DNA from: Pseudomonas sp. S04
GTDB lineage: Bacteria > Pseudomonadota > Gammaproteobacteria > Pseudomonadales > Pseudomonadaceae
Assembly: GCF_009834545.1 (NCBI RefSeq)
Contig: NZ_CP019427.1
Span: forward strand, 3,664,001 to 3,728,000
Direction: 5' to 3'
Length of the DNA stretch: 64,000 nt
Part shown: piece after piece, positions 45,663-54,767 of the stretch
Layout of the letters: every line of letters begins with the position of its first letter
Position numbering within the stretch: the stretch's first letter is position 1
The notes under the pieces: generated by a model
Database searches by the model: none
The model's input: the letters and a program-made list of their open reading frames with translations, nothing else
What the model was told of the DNA's origin: nothing
Program-made: the position numbers and the translations under genes

Positions 45663-46214
45663 ATGGAGGAACAATTGCGGATCTACATTACCGGTGCGTC
45701 GTGTGCGGGCGTGACCACATTGGGACAAAACCTCGCAACCCAGCTGGGTGTTCGGCAGGTCGATGTCGATGATTTTTTCTGGATGCCCACCAACCCTCCG
45801 TTTACCACCAAGCGACCTGCCGACGAGCGCGTGTCATTGATCCAGCAGGAGTTCACTGACGAAGATTGGCTGCTGACCGGTTCTTGTTTGGGTTGGGGAG
45901 ATGCGCTGATCCGCCAGGTCGATCTGATTGTGTTCGTTGCAACTCCAACGCCGGTTCGCCTTAAACGGCTGGCCGCCCGGGAACAGCAGCGCTTTGGCGA
46001 TCGCATCGCACCCGGTGGCGACATGCATGAGATACACGTGGCCTTTCGGGAATGGGCTGCGCAGTATGACAATCCGGACTTTGCAGGACGCAACCGAGCG
46101 TGGCACGAGGCGTGGTTATCCAAACAAACGGCACCAGTCCTGCGGATCGACGGGGCCAACAGTGCTGAACAGATGGCAGCGGATGTGATTGCTGCATTGT
46201 CGCAAGTATCGTAG
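45663..46214 (+). CDS. Small P-loop kinase-like protein
   Basis: The 183-residue protein has GASCAGVTTLGQNLA at residues 11-25, in the position of a Walker A loop. The usual Gly-Lys-Ser/Thr step reads Gly-Val-Thr-Thr, so the Lys is missing. A later stretch LIVFVATPTPVRLKRLAAREQQRFGDR resembles the lid/arginine region of adenylate kinase-like proteins. Members with GASGSGTTT-type loops are known and are called adenylate-kinase-like, but their substrates are undefined. Divergent from the ABC exporter. Confidence 0.7.
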   Translation: MEEQLRIYITGASCAGVTTLGQNLATQLGVRQVDVDDFFWMPTNPPFTTKRPADERVSLIQQEFTDEDWLLTGSCLGWGDALIRQVDLIVFVATPTPVRLKRLAAREQQRFGDRIAPGGDMHEIHVAFREWAAQYDNPDFAGRNRAWHEAWLSKQTAPVLRIDGANSAEQMAADVIAALSQVS

Positions 46215-46268
46215 TCACTCGTAACCGAGCCGGCTTCCCCGCTAGCTGCTGGTAAAAGGATGAGCACC

Positions 46269-46823
46269 ATGACCCGCACCCGCCACATCCACCTGATGGC
46301 AACCTATAACCAGTGGATGAACAGCAGGATTTATCAGGCCGCCCGGAGCCTGCCAGACGAAGAACTGTGCATGGATCGTAAAGCCTTCTTTGGTTCGATT
46401 CTGCGGACCTTGAACCACCTGGTGGCCGGCGACACGGTCTGGCTGCAACGCTTCGCCACGCACCCAGCGAACTACCTGGCACTGGGTGCGATTGGCCAAT
46501 TTCCCGTCAGCAGCCTGGACCAGTTGCTGTTCCCGGATATCCGCGAACTGTCGGCACATCGAGAGTGGCTCGATGAGCAAATTGTCGAGTGGTCTGGCTG
46601 CATTACCGAGTCGGACCTGGATCACACCCTCCATTACAGCAGCATGAAGGGTGTACCTGCCGACAAGGACTTCTACGCGTTGCTCATGCACTTTTTCAAC
46701 CATCAGACCCATCACCGCGGACAAGTGACGACCTTGCTGTCACAGGCGGGTGTCGACATGGGGGATACGGACCTGGTCATACTTGTTCCGTCCGAGCCTG
46801 GCGCACTGGATAGCTCGCGCTGA
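46269..46823 (+). CDS. DinB/YfiT-fold protein
   Basis: The ATG at 46269 lies ten bases after AAAAGG and is preferred over 46260, which is too close. The 184-residue four-helix protein has the metal-binding His residues of the DinB superfamily in RTLNHLVAGD and LMHFFNHQTHHRGQV. Members are thiol-dependent transferases or stress proteins of unclear role. It follows the kinase-like gene by 54 bases and may be cotranscribed. Confidence 0.85.
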   Translation: MTRTRHIHLMATYNQWMNSRIYQAARSLPDEELCMDRKAFFGSILRTLNHLVAGDTVWLQRFATHPANYLALGAIGQFPVSSLDQLLFPDIRELSAHREWLDEQIVEWSGCITESDLDHTLHYSSMKGVPADKDFYALLMHFFNHQTHHRGQVTTLLSQAGVDMGDTDLVILVPSEPGALDSSR

Positions 46824-46825
46824 AC

Positions 46826-47854
46826 TCACCATGCCACCTTGAAGCCCGCAGGCCCCTGATGCGACGGAAACAGTGGCAGGACTTCTTCGGCCAGTTCCTG
46901 GACGACTTCTGCGGCCGGTCGCTGGGAGAACTGGATGCCCAAGGCGGCATGGTTGACCCCGGCAGCGCGCCACTCACCCAGCAATTCAATCAAGCCTTTA
47001 CGCCCGGTACGCAGCACATATCCCCCCTGTATCGGCGTGCGGGGATGGTTGGGGTCGTCAACCAGATCGAGCCACTCATTGGTCATGTGGGGCCGGAACC
47101 CGCCGTCTGCAATCAACCCCCGCCAGGCCTGGATCTTTGCCGCCAGGCGTTTCGGCCCTTCAGGTGTATGGGTCGCTTCGGGAAAGGTCAGCCAGCCATC
47201 CGCCTGTTCTGCGATCCAGGCGGGTGACTGGCGGGACGAACCGGTCACCATCAAGGGTATGACTCCCGCCACGGGTTGCGGCAAGAACTCAGCGCCGGTG
47301 ATCCGGCCCAAGGGCGAATCGACGGAGGGCGTTTGCCCACCGGTGAGCTGACGAAAATACGCCACCGCCTGTGCAAACCGTTCGCCACGTTCGGCGTGCT
47401 GCAGACCGTAGGCGGGAAACTCTAGCGGCCGGTCACCCGAGGCAATGCCCAGGACCAAGCGGCCGCCCGACAGCTGGTCGATCGTCGCCGAGGCCTTGGC
47501 CAGGTCGATGGGATGGCGCAGCGAAAAAATCGCACTGCCGGTTGCCAACGCAATGGTCTTGGTCTGGGCGGCCAGGAACGCCAAGTACGTGAAGGGGTCG
47601 AACACCTGGCCGGCATCACCGAACGCCGGATCGAACAGCGGCACGTCCCTCACCCAGACGGCGGCAAAACCCAGGCGGTCAATGTCCCTGACCATCTGCG
47701 CCTGCCCCGCCAGCACGGCCATGTCACCTTGATAGAAGCGCAAGGGCAGGAAAATCCCCAGTGTCAGTTCATCGGACGCGAACATGCGTCGGTAGCCTGG
47801 ATGGCTGGCGAACGCCCAAGAGGATTTGCCGACACCGTGATCGATGCAGTTCAT
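46826..47854 (-). CDS. LLM-class flavin-dependent oxidoreductase
   Basis: The 342-residue protein is a bacterial luciferase-like TIM barrel, with AVWVRDVPLFDPAFGDAGQVFDPFTYLAFLAAQT, IALATGSAIFSLRHPIDLAKASATIDQLSGGRLVLGIASGDRP and VTGSSRQSPAWIAEQADGW. It uses reduced flavin to oxygenate an organic substrate. Its ATG overlaps the stop of the MFS gene by four bases, so both come from one operon controlled by the divergent LysR regulator. Confidence 0.9.
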   Translation of the reverse strand: MNCIDHGVGKSSWAFASHPGYRRMFASDELTLGIFLPLRFYQGDMAVLAGQAQMVRDIDRLGFAAVWVRDVPLFDPAFGDAGQVFDPFTYLAFLAAQTKTIALATGSAIFSLRHPIDLAKASATIDQLSGGRLVLGIASGDRPLEFPAYGLQHAERGERFAQAVAYFRQLTGGQTPSVDSPLGRITGAEFLPQPVAGVIPLMVTGSSRQSPAWIAEQADGWLTFPEATHTPEGPKRLAAKIQAWRGLIADGGFRPHMTNEWLDLVDDPNHPRTPIQGGYVLRTGRKGLIELLGEWRAAGVNHAALGIQFSQRPAAEVVQELAEEVLPLFPSHQGPAGFKVAW

Positions 47855-49284
47855 GCTCGTTCTCCAGGTTCAAGCGCCTGGAGCGGGCGTGGTAAAGAGG
47901 ATGCACCCGCAGACTTGCCGGGCAGGATGAGCGCGGCACAGACCACACCGATCACCACCATGCCGGCGGAGACCAAAATGGCATAGCTGAAGCCTTGCAC
48001 CGCACTTCCACCATCGGCCAGCACGGCGATGCTGACTGCCACACCCATCGCCAGGCCCACGGCTGAACCCACCTCTTGAGTGGTGGTCAGCATGCCGCCG
48101 GCCAAGCCGTGGTCGACCGCATCAATGCCCTCGATCCCGGCCACTGTCCAGGCAGGAAACGCGACCCCGTAGCCAATCCCCGCCAACAAGGTGCCGGGAA
48201 GAATCGAAGTAGCCCAGGAGGCGTCCGCTGCCAGTGAGGCACCCAGCAGCGCCAGGCCGCCGATGAACAGGGTCATGCCGCCGAGGATGACCGGCTTGGT
48301 AGTGACCCTGGCGATCAAGGTCGGCCCGACCCAGGCGCTGGAGAGCGTGAAGGCAATCGCCATCGGCAGCAGCCCCATTCCGGTCTGGGTGGCGCTGAAG
48401 CCGAGGATTTCCTGCATGTACAGCGCCACGACCACAAAGGTCGGACCCAGCGCGGTGTTCGCCAGCAGCGAGACCAGGTTGGCCCCACCGGTCATGCGCC
48501 GCCAGAAAATCGGGATCGGCATCAACGGCTGTTTGACCTTGCTTTCGACCCAGACGAACAAGGCCAGCAACCCCATGGCCAGGGCGATCAATCCATAGGT
48601 GATGGGCGACGCGAGGCCCACGTGTTCGCTGTTGGCAAAGGCGAACACCAGCGTTGCAGCACCCGCCGCCACCAGCACTGCACCGCCGGCGTCCAGGCGC
48701 CCCGCAGCCCTTGCCCCCTCACGCTGACCCACCGGGAGATTACCCGCCAGGGCAATCACCAACACGCCAACGGGCACGTTGATCCACAGCACCCAGCGCC
48801 AGCCCATGAGGTCAGTGATGATGCCACCCAGGATCAAGCCCGCGACAAATCCTGTCGCGGCCACGGCCGTCCAGGCCCCCAGCGCTCGATTACGCGATTG
48901 CTCATCGGTAAACAGGGCCAGCAATAACGAAAAGGCCGCTGGCGAAAACAACGCCGCACCAAAACCCTGCAAGGCCCGGGTGAAGATCAGCATCGCCGGG
49001 CTCTGTGAAAAACCCCCGAGCAACGAACCGAGGGTAAAGATAACCAGCCCGAGCAGAAACACGCGCCGGCGGCCAAACAGGTCGGCCGCTCGCCCACCCA
49101 GCAGCAGGAACCCGGCAATGGCCACGCCGTACGCATTGATCACCCACTGCAAGGCGCCGGGGGTAAAACCCAGGCTTTGCTGAATCTGCGGCAAGGGAAT
49201 CATGGTGATGGAGAAGTCGAGCAGTGCAACGAATTGGGTGGTGCACAGCAATATGAGGCAGAGCCGCCAACGAGGATTGTTCAT
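47851..49284 (-). CDS. MFS drug efflux transporter, DHA2 (EmrB/QacA) type
   Basis: The 477-residue protein has 14 membrane segments. The family motifs D-S-M and GRRADLFGRRRVFLLGL (motif A) and WRWVLWINVPVG (motif C region) are visible. It exports drugs or small organics with protons. It is translationally coupled to the LLM oxidoreductase gene and divergent from the LysR gene. Two inverted 14-base elements flank the start, likely regulator sites. Confidence 0.92.
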   Translation of the reverse strand: MNNPRWRLCLILLCTTQFVALLDFSITMIPLPQIQQSLGFTPGALQWVINAYGVAIAGFLLLGGRAADLFGRRRVFLLGLVIFTLGSLLGGFSQSPAMLIFTRALQGFGAALFSPAAFSLLLALFTDEQSRNRALGAWTAVAATGFVAGLILGGIITDLMGWRWVLWINVPVGVLVIALAGNLPVGQREGARAAGRLDAGGAVLVAAGAATLVFAFANSEHVGLASPITYGLIALAMGLLALFVWVESKVKQPLMPIPIFWRRMTGGANLVSLLANTALGPTFVVVALYMQEILGFSATQTGMGLLPMAIAFTLSSAWVGPTLIARVTTKPVILGGMTLFIGGLALLGASLAADASWATSILPGTLLAGIGYGVAFPAWTVAGIEGIDAVDHGLAGGMLTTTQEVGSAVGLAMGVAVSIAVLADGGSAVQGFSYAILVSAGMVVIGVVCAALILPGKSAGASSLPRPLQALEPGERA

Positions 49285-49303
49285 ACAGGCATCCTGATAG
49301 ATA

Positions 49304-49317
49304 TAGTTTTACTAAAG
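49304..49317. promoter_or_regulatory. Inverted element 1 of a LysR operator pair
   Basis: TAGTTTTACTAAAG on the plus strand, near the start codon of the MFS gene. Its reverse complement, with one mismatch, recurs at 49394-49407. Confidence 0.6.
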
Positions 49318-49393
49318 CTTCTTAGTCGCGCTAAACGAACGGTATAATCGCTGGCGTGCTGCTCCAGCGGAAACGATCATTTCTGCGCACTGA

Positions 49394-49407
49394 CTTTAGG
49401 AAAACTA
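49394..49407. promoter_or_regulatory. Inverted element 2 of a LysR operator pair
   Basis: CTTTAGGAAAACTA is the reverse complement of element 1 at 13 of 14 positions. It lies seven bases before the LysR ATG. The two copies in opposite directions suggest one regulator acting on both divergent promoters. Confidence 0.6.
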
Positions 49408-49413
49408 AACCTT

Positions 49414-50304
49414 ATGGCCACCTCACTGCCCCTGCTCGCCCTGCGCACCTTCGTCGAGGTTGGCCAACGCGGCAGCATCAAGGCTGCCGCTCAAGCGCTG
49501 AGCGTCACCTCCGGTGCGGTCAGCCAACAGATCCGCCTGCTGGAAGATCGGATCGGCCTGGCGCTTTTCACTCGCCAGAGAAGCGGCTTGCGCCTGACCG
49601 AAGCGGGAGCCAGCGTTCACCCTTCCCTGCTCCAGGCGTTCGAGCAAATGGAGCAAGCGCTGCAGTCGCTGGAACAGATCAAGTCTCGCCAGACCCTGAC
49701 GGTCAGCACGGTCGCAACGTTCGCCGCGTCGTGGCTGGTGCCGCGCCTGGGGCGTTTCAACCTGCGCCACCCGCACATTGAAGTGCGGGTCGAGGCGACC
49801 TCCGCCGTGATCGACATGCGTCGCGATCATGTGGATGTGGCCCTGCGACACGGCTTGGGGGTCTACCCCAACCTGCACGTCAGCCGCCTGATGGCGCCCG
49901 TCCTGGTGCCGGTGGCCAGCCCTGGGTTCATGGCCGACCACTCCATGCCTGAAGAGCCGCAGGAGTGCCTCGACTTTCCACTGCTGCACGACTCTGACCG
50001 GGCAGACTGGCCCCTGTGGTTGACCGCACACGGCGTGGCGAAAGACCCGCGCGCAGAACGCGGGACGGCGTTTGAAGATGACTTTCTGCTGATCCGTGCA
50101 GCGGAGGCCGGCCAGGGGCTGGCCCTGGTGCCCGTGGAATACGCAAGAGACGAAATCGCCGCCGGCCGCCTCGTGCAAGTCATGGATAAACCTTGGCCGG
50201 CACGCTTTGCCTACTACGTCGTGACGCAACCGGAGGCGATGCAGCGCGATGAGGTCAAGGCGTTCGTTGCGTGGGTCATGGAAGAAGCCCAGGGCATGAA
50301 TTAG
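49414..50304 (+). CDS. LysR family regulator of the MFS/LLM operon
   Basis: The 296-residue protein has a LysR HTH (LLALRTFVEVGQRGSIKAAAQALSVTSGAVSQQIRLLEDRIGLALF) and a GcvA-like effector domain. Divergent placement and paired inverted operators in the 129-base gap point to control of the exporter and flavin enzyme and of itself. The inducer is unknown. Confidence 0.92.
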   Translation: MATSLPLLALRTFVEVGQRGSIKAAAQALSVTSGAVSQQIRLLEDRIGLALFTRQRSGLRLTEAGASVHPSLLQAFEQMEQALQSLEQIKSRQTLTVSTVATFAASWLVPRLGRFNLRHPHIEVRVEATSAVIDMRRDHVDVALRHGLGVYPNLHVSRLMAPVLVPVASPGFMADHSMPEEPQECLDFPLLHDSDRADWPLWLTAHGVAKDPRAERGTAFEDDFLLIRAAEAGQGLALVPVEYARDEIAAGRLVQVMDKPWPARFAYYVVTQPEAMQRDEVKAFVAWVMEEAQGMN

Positions 50305-50347
50305 ATGCACCCCTGCGGCTAATGCTGATCAGTTAAGCGACGCCGTC

Positions 50348-50392
50348 CATTGTGGGAGCGGGCGCCCGCTTGCGGCTCGCCCGCGATGGCGG
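50348..50392. repeat. Single REP element
   Basis: TGTGGGAGCGGGCGCCCGCTTGC and CGGCTCGCCCGCGATGGCGG form the palindromic repeat also found in the arrays; one copy only. Confidence 0.75.
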
Positions 50393-50489
50393 TGTGTGGG
50401 CAGCGCAAATGGTTGTGTGTGCCGACACGCGGGCTGATATCTTTGCCGCGCGCCGAAACGCGGCCACTCCATCAAGGAAGATGAAAACC

Positions 50490-50867
50490 ATGAAAGTATT
50501 ATTGATCGCTTCGCTAGGACTTTTCTCGCTGACGCAGACCGCACTGTCCTTGGCCGATAATGCCAACGGCAAGAATCTTTTTACCCAGAGATGCTCCATG
50601 TGTCATGGAGCGGATATCAAGGGAACCGGACCTCTGGCCAACAAAAGCAACCCGCCGACACCGGACCTGACCACAGCCACTTTCAAGAAACGCTTGAGTG
50701 ATTATCCGGGCGTTATTGTCTCCTCGATTATCCTGCGCCCCAATGGCGACCTGATTCCCCGGACCTTGCGCGAGAATGGCGTAAAGGTGGCGCCGCACGC
50801 GTGGAGCGTTAACGATTTTCGCGATTTGAATCAGTACATGAGTGCTGTGATTGCAAAAACCCGATGA
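50490..50867 (+). CDS. Exported c-type cytochrome
   Basis: The ATG at 50490 lies 11 bases after AAGGA; the ATG at 50481 is on the ribosome site itself. The 125-residue protein has a signal peptide ending near LSLADN. The single haem motif CSMCH lies near residue 40, and a Met ligand is plausible in QYMSAV near the C-terminus. As a small soluble monohaem cytochrome it could take electrons from the molybdenum hydroxylase encoded nearby on the other strand. Confidence 0.88.
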   Translation: MKVLLIASLGLFSLTQTALSLADNANGKNLFTQRCSMCHGADIKGTGPLANKSNPPTPDLTTATFKKRLSDYPGVIVSSIILRPNGDLIPRTLRENGVKVAPHAWSVNDFRDLNQYMSAVIAKTR

Positions 50868-50918
50868 TTGCGAGATGAGCGCTGGGCACGGCAATCCAAG
50901 CGAACGACTGAGCACTCC

Positions 50919-51917
50919 TTAGTGCGCTTTGGACCTGGCAATTGACAACTCTCTCGGCAGGCTGGCCCCATTCTTGGCGGCAAGGATCTCGGCCATCACG
51001 CTGACGGCGATCTCCGCGGGCGTCTTGCTGCCGATGTAGATGCCGATCGGTCCGTGCAGACGCTCAAGCGACGCTTGGGTCTCAGCAAAATGCTCGATCA
51101 GGCGCTCGCGGCGCAGCTGGCTGTTGCGCCGCGAGCCAATGGCACCAATGTAGAACGCCGGTCCGTGAAGGGCTTCGAGCAATGCGAGATCGTCGAGTTT
51201 GGGATCATGACTCAAGGCGACGATGCAGGTTCGCAGATCGACCGCGAAGTCACGAACCACGTCATCGGGCATGCCGACAATGCACTCCACGCCGGCCACC
51301 GCCCACGTCTCGATGTACTCGGGACGTGGATCGCAAACCGCCACTTTGAATCCGTTGAACAACGCCATGATGGCCAGGTACTCGGCCAGCGCGCCGGCTC
51401 CGATCATCAGCATCCGATACCCCGGCCCCAGGGTATTGAGCATCTGCTGGCCGTCGAAGCTGAATTGCTCCGGGGTCTGCGTGGGTTCGAGGGTGACCTG
51501 ACAGGGTTGCAGTACCAGGCGGCGGCGCACCAGTCGCCCGGCGTCCATTTCGGCCAGCAGTTCATCGAGCGACCGCCAGGACGGGCTGAACTCCAGAATC
51601 AGCTCAAGCGTACCGCCACAGGGCAAGCCGAAACGGTGCGCTTCATCGGCGCTGACGCCATAGCGCACCACCTCGGGTGCGCCGTCCTTCAGGCCACTTC
51701 CGCCATGGGCTGTGGTGTAGCGATGGATCAGGTCATCCTCAATGCAGCCGCCGGACACGCTGCCCACCACCCGACCGTCGTTACGCAAAGCCATCATCGA
51801 CCCTACCGGACGCGGTGAAGAACCCCATGTGCGCGCAACAGTGGCGAGCAGCACGCGCTCGCCGGCGGCGAGCCAGTCCCGCGCGGTGCGCAGGACCAGC
51901 AAGTCGATGCTTTCCAT
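50919..51917 (-). CDS. XdhC family molybdenum cofactor-insertion protein
   Basis: The ATG at 51917 after AGGAGA gives 332 residues. It shows the XdhC pattern: SGGCIEDDLIHRY, a Cys-Gly-Gly in RFGLPCGGTLELILE, and the Rossmann region MLMIGAGALAEYLAIMALFNGFKVAVCDPRPEY. It prepares sulfurated molybdenum cofactor for the enzyme encoded just upstream. It is the last gene of a three-gene operon with both subunits of that enzyme. Confidence 0.9.
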   Translation of the reverse strand: MESIDLLVLRTARDWLAAGERVLLATVARTWGSSPRPVGSMMALRNDGRVVGSVSGGCIEDDLIHRYTTAHGGSGLKDGAPEVVRYGVSADEAHRFGLPCGGTLELILEFSPSWRSLDELLAEMDAGRLVRRRLVLQPCQVTLEPTQTPEQFSFDGQQMLNTLGPGYRMLMIGAGALAEYLAIMALFNGFKVAVCDPRPEYIETWAVAGVECIVGMPDDVVRDFAVDLRTCIVALSHDPKLDDLALLEALHGPAFYIGAIGSRRNSQLRRERLIEHFAETQASLERLHGPIGIYIGSKTPAEIAVSVMAEILAAKNGASLPRELSIARSKAH

Positions 51918-51974
51918 CTGGCTCTCCTCTAGCGTATGTGGTGTACCAGGCACGGCCAGCCATCCAGGCGCAGA

Positions 51975-54224
51975 TCAGGTGAAGGTGTGCCGGCTCATGG
52001 GCAGGCTACGAACCCGCTGGCCAGTCAGCGTAGCCACCGCATTGGCGACAGCGGGCGCGACGGCGGGCAGCGGCGGTTCGCCGATGCCACCCATTTTTTC
52101 CCCGCTCTCGACAACCCGCACATGTACCCGGGCCATCCGCGCAGGCGCCAGGATCGGGTACAAGTCAAAGTTGCGAGCCCGGGGTTTGCCATCCACCCAC
52201 ACCGACTCCTCCACCAGCGTTTGAGACAGCCCCAGCGCCACGGCGCCATTGACCTGGGCTTCGACGATAGCCGGGTTGACGATGCTGCCGGGGTCAATCG
52301 CCTGCCAGATATCGTGCACCTTGACCTGCCCGTTCTCGATGGACACCTCGGCGATCACGGCAGTCTGCGTACCGAACGGCGAAGCCATCGCTATGCCGCG
52401 CGCACGTTTGCTACCGTCCTCGGCGGTAAACGGCCCGCGCCTCCAACCGCCCGACAGTTCACTCACAGCCTGCAGCAGCGTGGTCAGGCGCTGGTTGCCA
52501 CGAAGCAGGTGCAGGCGCAGTTCGAACGGATCCTTGCCGCCCTTGTCAGCCAGTTCGTCAAGAAACGATTCGTAGAAGAAGTCGTTGAGGGAATTGCCCA
52601 CCGAACGCCAGTAGCCCAGCATGGCCGGGCCTTTGACGTAGATCTGCGCGATTCGCTTGTTGGGGATCGCGTAGGACTTGCCCGACAACCCCTCAAGCGC
52701 AGTAGGGTCGAGCTTGTCACCCTGCTTGCCCGCGATGGCCTCGCTAGGACCTTCAGTGGCACTGATCGCTTCGATCGCCAGCGGCCAGCCATCGTTATCC
52801 AGCGCGGCGCGAAAATTGACCGCGGCAACGGGACGGAGCACGTCACGCAGGAACTCTTCCTCTCGACTCCAGATCAGTTTGACCGGGCGGCCAACCGCCT
52901 TGGACAACTCGATCGCCTGGGGATAGGGACTGGCTGAGTCGTAGAGGAAATGCCGACCGAAGAAACCACCCAGCAGTGGCGAATGCAAGGTGATGCGAGA
53001 CGGATCCAGCCCCGTGCGCTTGGCTATGTCCGCAAGAAACATGTCCGGCGCCTGATTAGGTAGCCAGACCTCCAGCGATCCGTCCGGATTGAACCTGGCC
53101 AGCGCAGAAGGCGGTTCCAACTGCCCGTGGTTCAGGTACTGGTTGTGGTAGGTGGCGTCGACCCGGGTCTTGGCGTCAGCGAGAATCGAAGCAACGTCCC
53201 CTTTGTGTTCGTCATCCCTGGCCAGCCCCTTTGCGTTAGCGAGTCGCTTGAGCCAGTCGTCGCTGGAAAAGTCTGCGGGCATCGGTCGCACTTTGCTGTC
53301 GAGCGCTGGCTCCTGCCAGTCGACCTGAATCGCCTCCACCGCACGTTTGGCGTGCCACCAGCGCTCGGCCAGCACTGCCACGGCACCCGGCAGACGATGC
53401 ACGGAATGCACGCCTTTCATGGCCTTGACCGGGTCTTCGTTACGCAGGTTGCCCACCGTCATACCCAAGCGCGGGGCATGCTGAACGGCGGCATGCAGCA
53501 TGCCATCGACCTTCAGATCGATGCTGTAGAGCGCCTTGCCGGTGGACTTGTCGTAGGCATCGATGCGCTTTACCGGCTTGCCGATCCAGCGAAACTGGCT
53601 CGGATCACGCAGTTGCACGCTGGCAGGATCGGGAACTGGCAGGTCCATCGCACGCTCGGCCAACTCACCGTACGCCAACGAGCGGCCCGACGCGGCATGC
53701 ACCACCTTGCCAGGTTCGGTGGTCAATTCGCCCACCGGCACCCCAAGCTTCTCCGCGCCCGCTTGCAACAGCATGGCGCGGGCAAGTGCGCCGAGGCGGC
53801 GCATGACCGGGTAACTCATGCGCACCGACATGCTGCCACCGGTGACACGCATGCCATTCTCCATCACCACAAAAGCCTCGCCGGGCGGCGCGGCTTCGAC
53901 CAGGAAGGTCGCCGGGTCGGCGTCCAGTTCTTCACCGACGATCTGCGCCATCGCGGTGAACGTACCCTGCCCTCCCTCCATGAAAGGGCACAGCAGCCGT
54001 ATGCGGTTGTCCGGGCGGATTTCCAGGAACGCCGGGACCTGGGTGCCGCGCCCGGCAGTCGTGGCTGCCGCAGCTTGCACCCGGGTCGCACCGAGCGGCA
54101 GGCCGAAACCGAGGACCAGTGCGCCGACGGCGGTACCGGTCAAAAAACGTCTGCGCGACACATTGATCGGATCGTGCAGAGCGAATGCCGATGCCTCAAG
54201 GGACGGATCGATACGTACGTTCAT
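51975..54224 (-). CDS. Molybdopterin-binding subunit of xanthine-oxidase family aldehyde dehydrogenase (IorB-like)
   Basis: The ATG at 54224 gives 749 residues; a GTG one codon before is in frame. A Tat signal sequence is visible (SRRRFLTGTAVGALVLGFGLPL). The Mo-binding region and a catalytic Glu in KMGGIGEPPLPAVAPAVANA fit isoquinoline 1-oxidoreductase-type beta subunits. It forms a periplasmic or membrane-attached enzyme with the [2Fe-2S] subunit encoded upstream. Likely substrates are aldehydes or N-heterocycles. Start overlaps the small subunit stop by one base. Confidence 0.88.
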   Translation of the reverse strand: MNVRIDPSLEASAFALHDPINVSRRRFLTGTAVGALVLGFGLPLGATRVQAAAATTAGRGTQVPAFLEIRPDNRIRLLCPFMEGGQGTFTAMAQIVGEELDADPATFLVEAAPPGEAFVVMENGMRVTGGSMSVRMSYPVMRRLGALARAMLLQAGAEKLGVPVGELTTEPGKVVHAASGRSLAYGELAERAMDLPVPDPASVQLRDPSQFRWIGKPVKRIDAYDKSTGKALYSIDLKVDGMLHAAVQHAPRLGMTVGNLRNEDPVKAMKGVHSVHRLPGAVAVLAERWWHAKRAVEAIQVDWQEPALDSKVRPMPADFSSDDWLKRLANAKGLARDDEHKGDVASILADAKTRVDATYHNQYLNHGQLEPPSALARFNPDGSLEVWLPNQAPDMFLADIAKRTGLDPSRITLHSPLLGGFFGRHFLYDSASPYPQAIELSKAVGRPVKLIWSREEEFLRDVLRPVAAVNFRAALDNDGWPLAIEAISATEGPSEAIAGKQGDKLDPTALEGLSGKSYAIPNKRIAQIYVKGPAMLGYWRSVGNSLNDFFYESFLDELADKGGKDPFELRLHLLRGNQRLTTLLQAVSELSGGWRRGPFTAEDGSKRARGIAMASPFGTQTAVIAEVSIENGQVKVHDIWQAIDPGSIVNPAIVEAQVNGAVALGLSQTLVEESVWVDGKPRARNFDLYPILAPARMARVHVRVVESGEKMGGIGEPPLPAVAPAVANAVATLTGQRVRSLPMSRHTFT

Positions 54225-54679
54225 CACACGCTCCCCTTGGCAGCAAGCTCATGCATCGCGGCATGAATAGCGTTGTATGTGCCGCAGCGGCACAGATTGA
54301 CCATCGCGGCCTCGATCTGCGCGTCACTCGGCTCGGGGTTTTGTTTGAGCAGCGCGGTGGCTGCCATAACCTGCCCGGACTGGCAGTAGCCGCACTGGGC
54401 TACCTGAAGATCGACCCAGGTCGCGACAACCCGCTTCCCAACTTCATCGGCCTCGATAGCTTCGATGGTGGTGATCTCCCGGCCAACCACACCGGCCACC
54501 GGCATGATGCACGAGCGCACCACATTGCCGTCCACCAGCACCGAGCAGGCGCCGCATTGCGCCAGCCCGCAGCCGTACTTGGTCCCGGTCATGCCCAGGT
54601 CATCACGGATCACCCACAGCAAGGGCGTATCGGCGTCGGCATCGACCTGATAGGTCTTCTGGTTGATTCGTAGTTCCAT
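54224..54679 (-). CDS. [2Fe-2S] subunit of molybdenum hydroxylase (IorA-like)
   Basis: The 151-residue protein has the plant-type cluster Cys set in GTKYGCGLAQCGACSVLVDGNVVRSC and the second set QCGYCQSGQVMAA ... NLCRCGTY. It passes electrons from the molybdenum site to an acceptor, perhaps the cytochrome c encoded nearby. It is the first gene of the operon with the large subunit and XdhC. An AraC regulator lies 88 bases upstream. Confidence 0.92.
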   Translation of the reverse strand: MELRINQKTYQVDADADTPLLWVIRDDLGMTGTKYGCGLAQCGACSVLVDGNVVRSCIMPVAGVVGREITTIEAIEADEVGKRVVATWVDLQVAQCGYCQSGQVMAATALLKQNPEPSDAQIEAAMVNLCRCGTYNAIHAAMHELAAKGSV

Positions 54680-54767
54680 GGTTCACCCGCTTGATCATCG
54701 GTTGACGAGCATTGTTTTAAGCGGTGAAACGCTGCGAGGCGTACCACCGGTAAAGCTGTTCTTTCGC

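Noticed and set aside
46826..49284. F420-dependent monooxygenase operon
   Set aside because: The LLM protein could use F420 in actinobacteria, but Pseudomonas lacks F420; FMN use is assumed.
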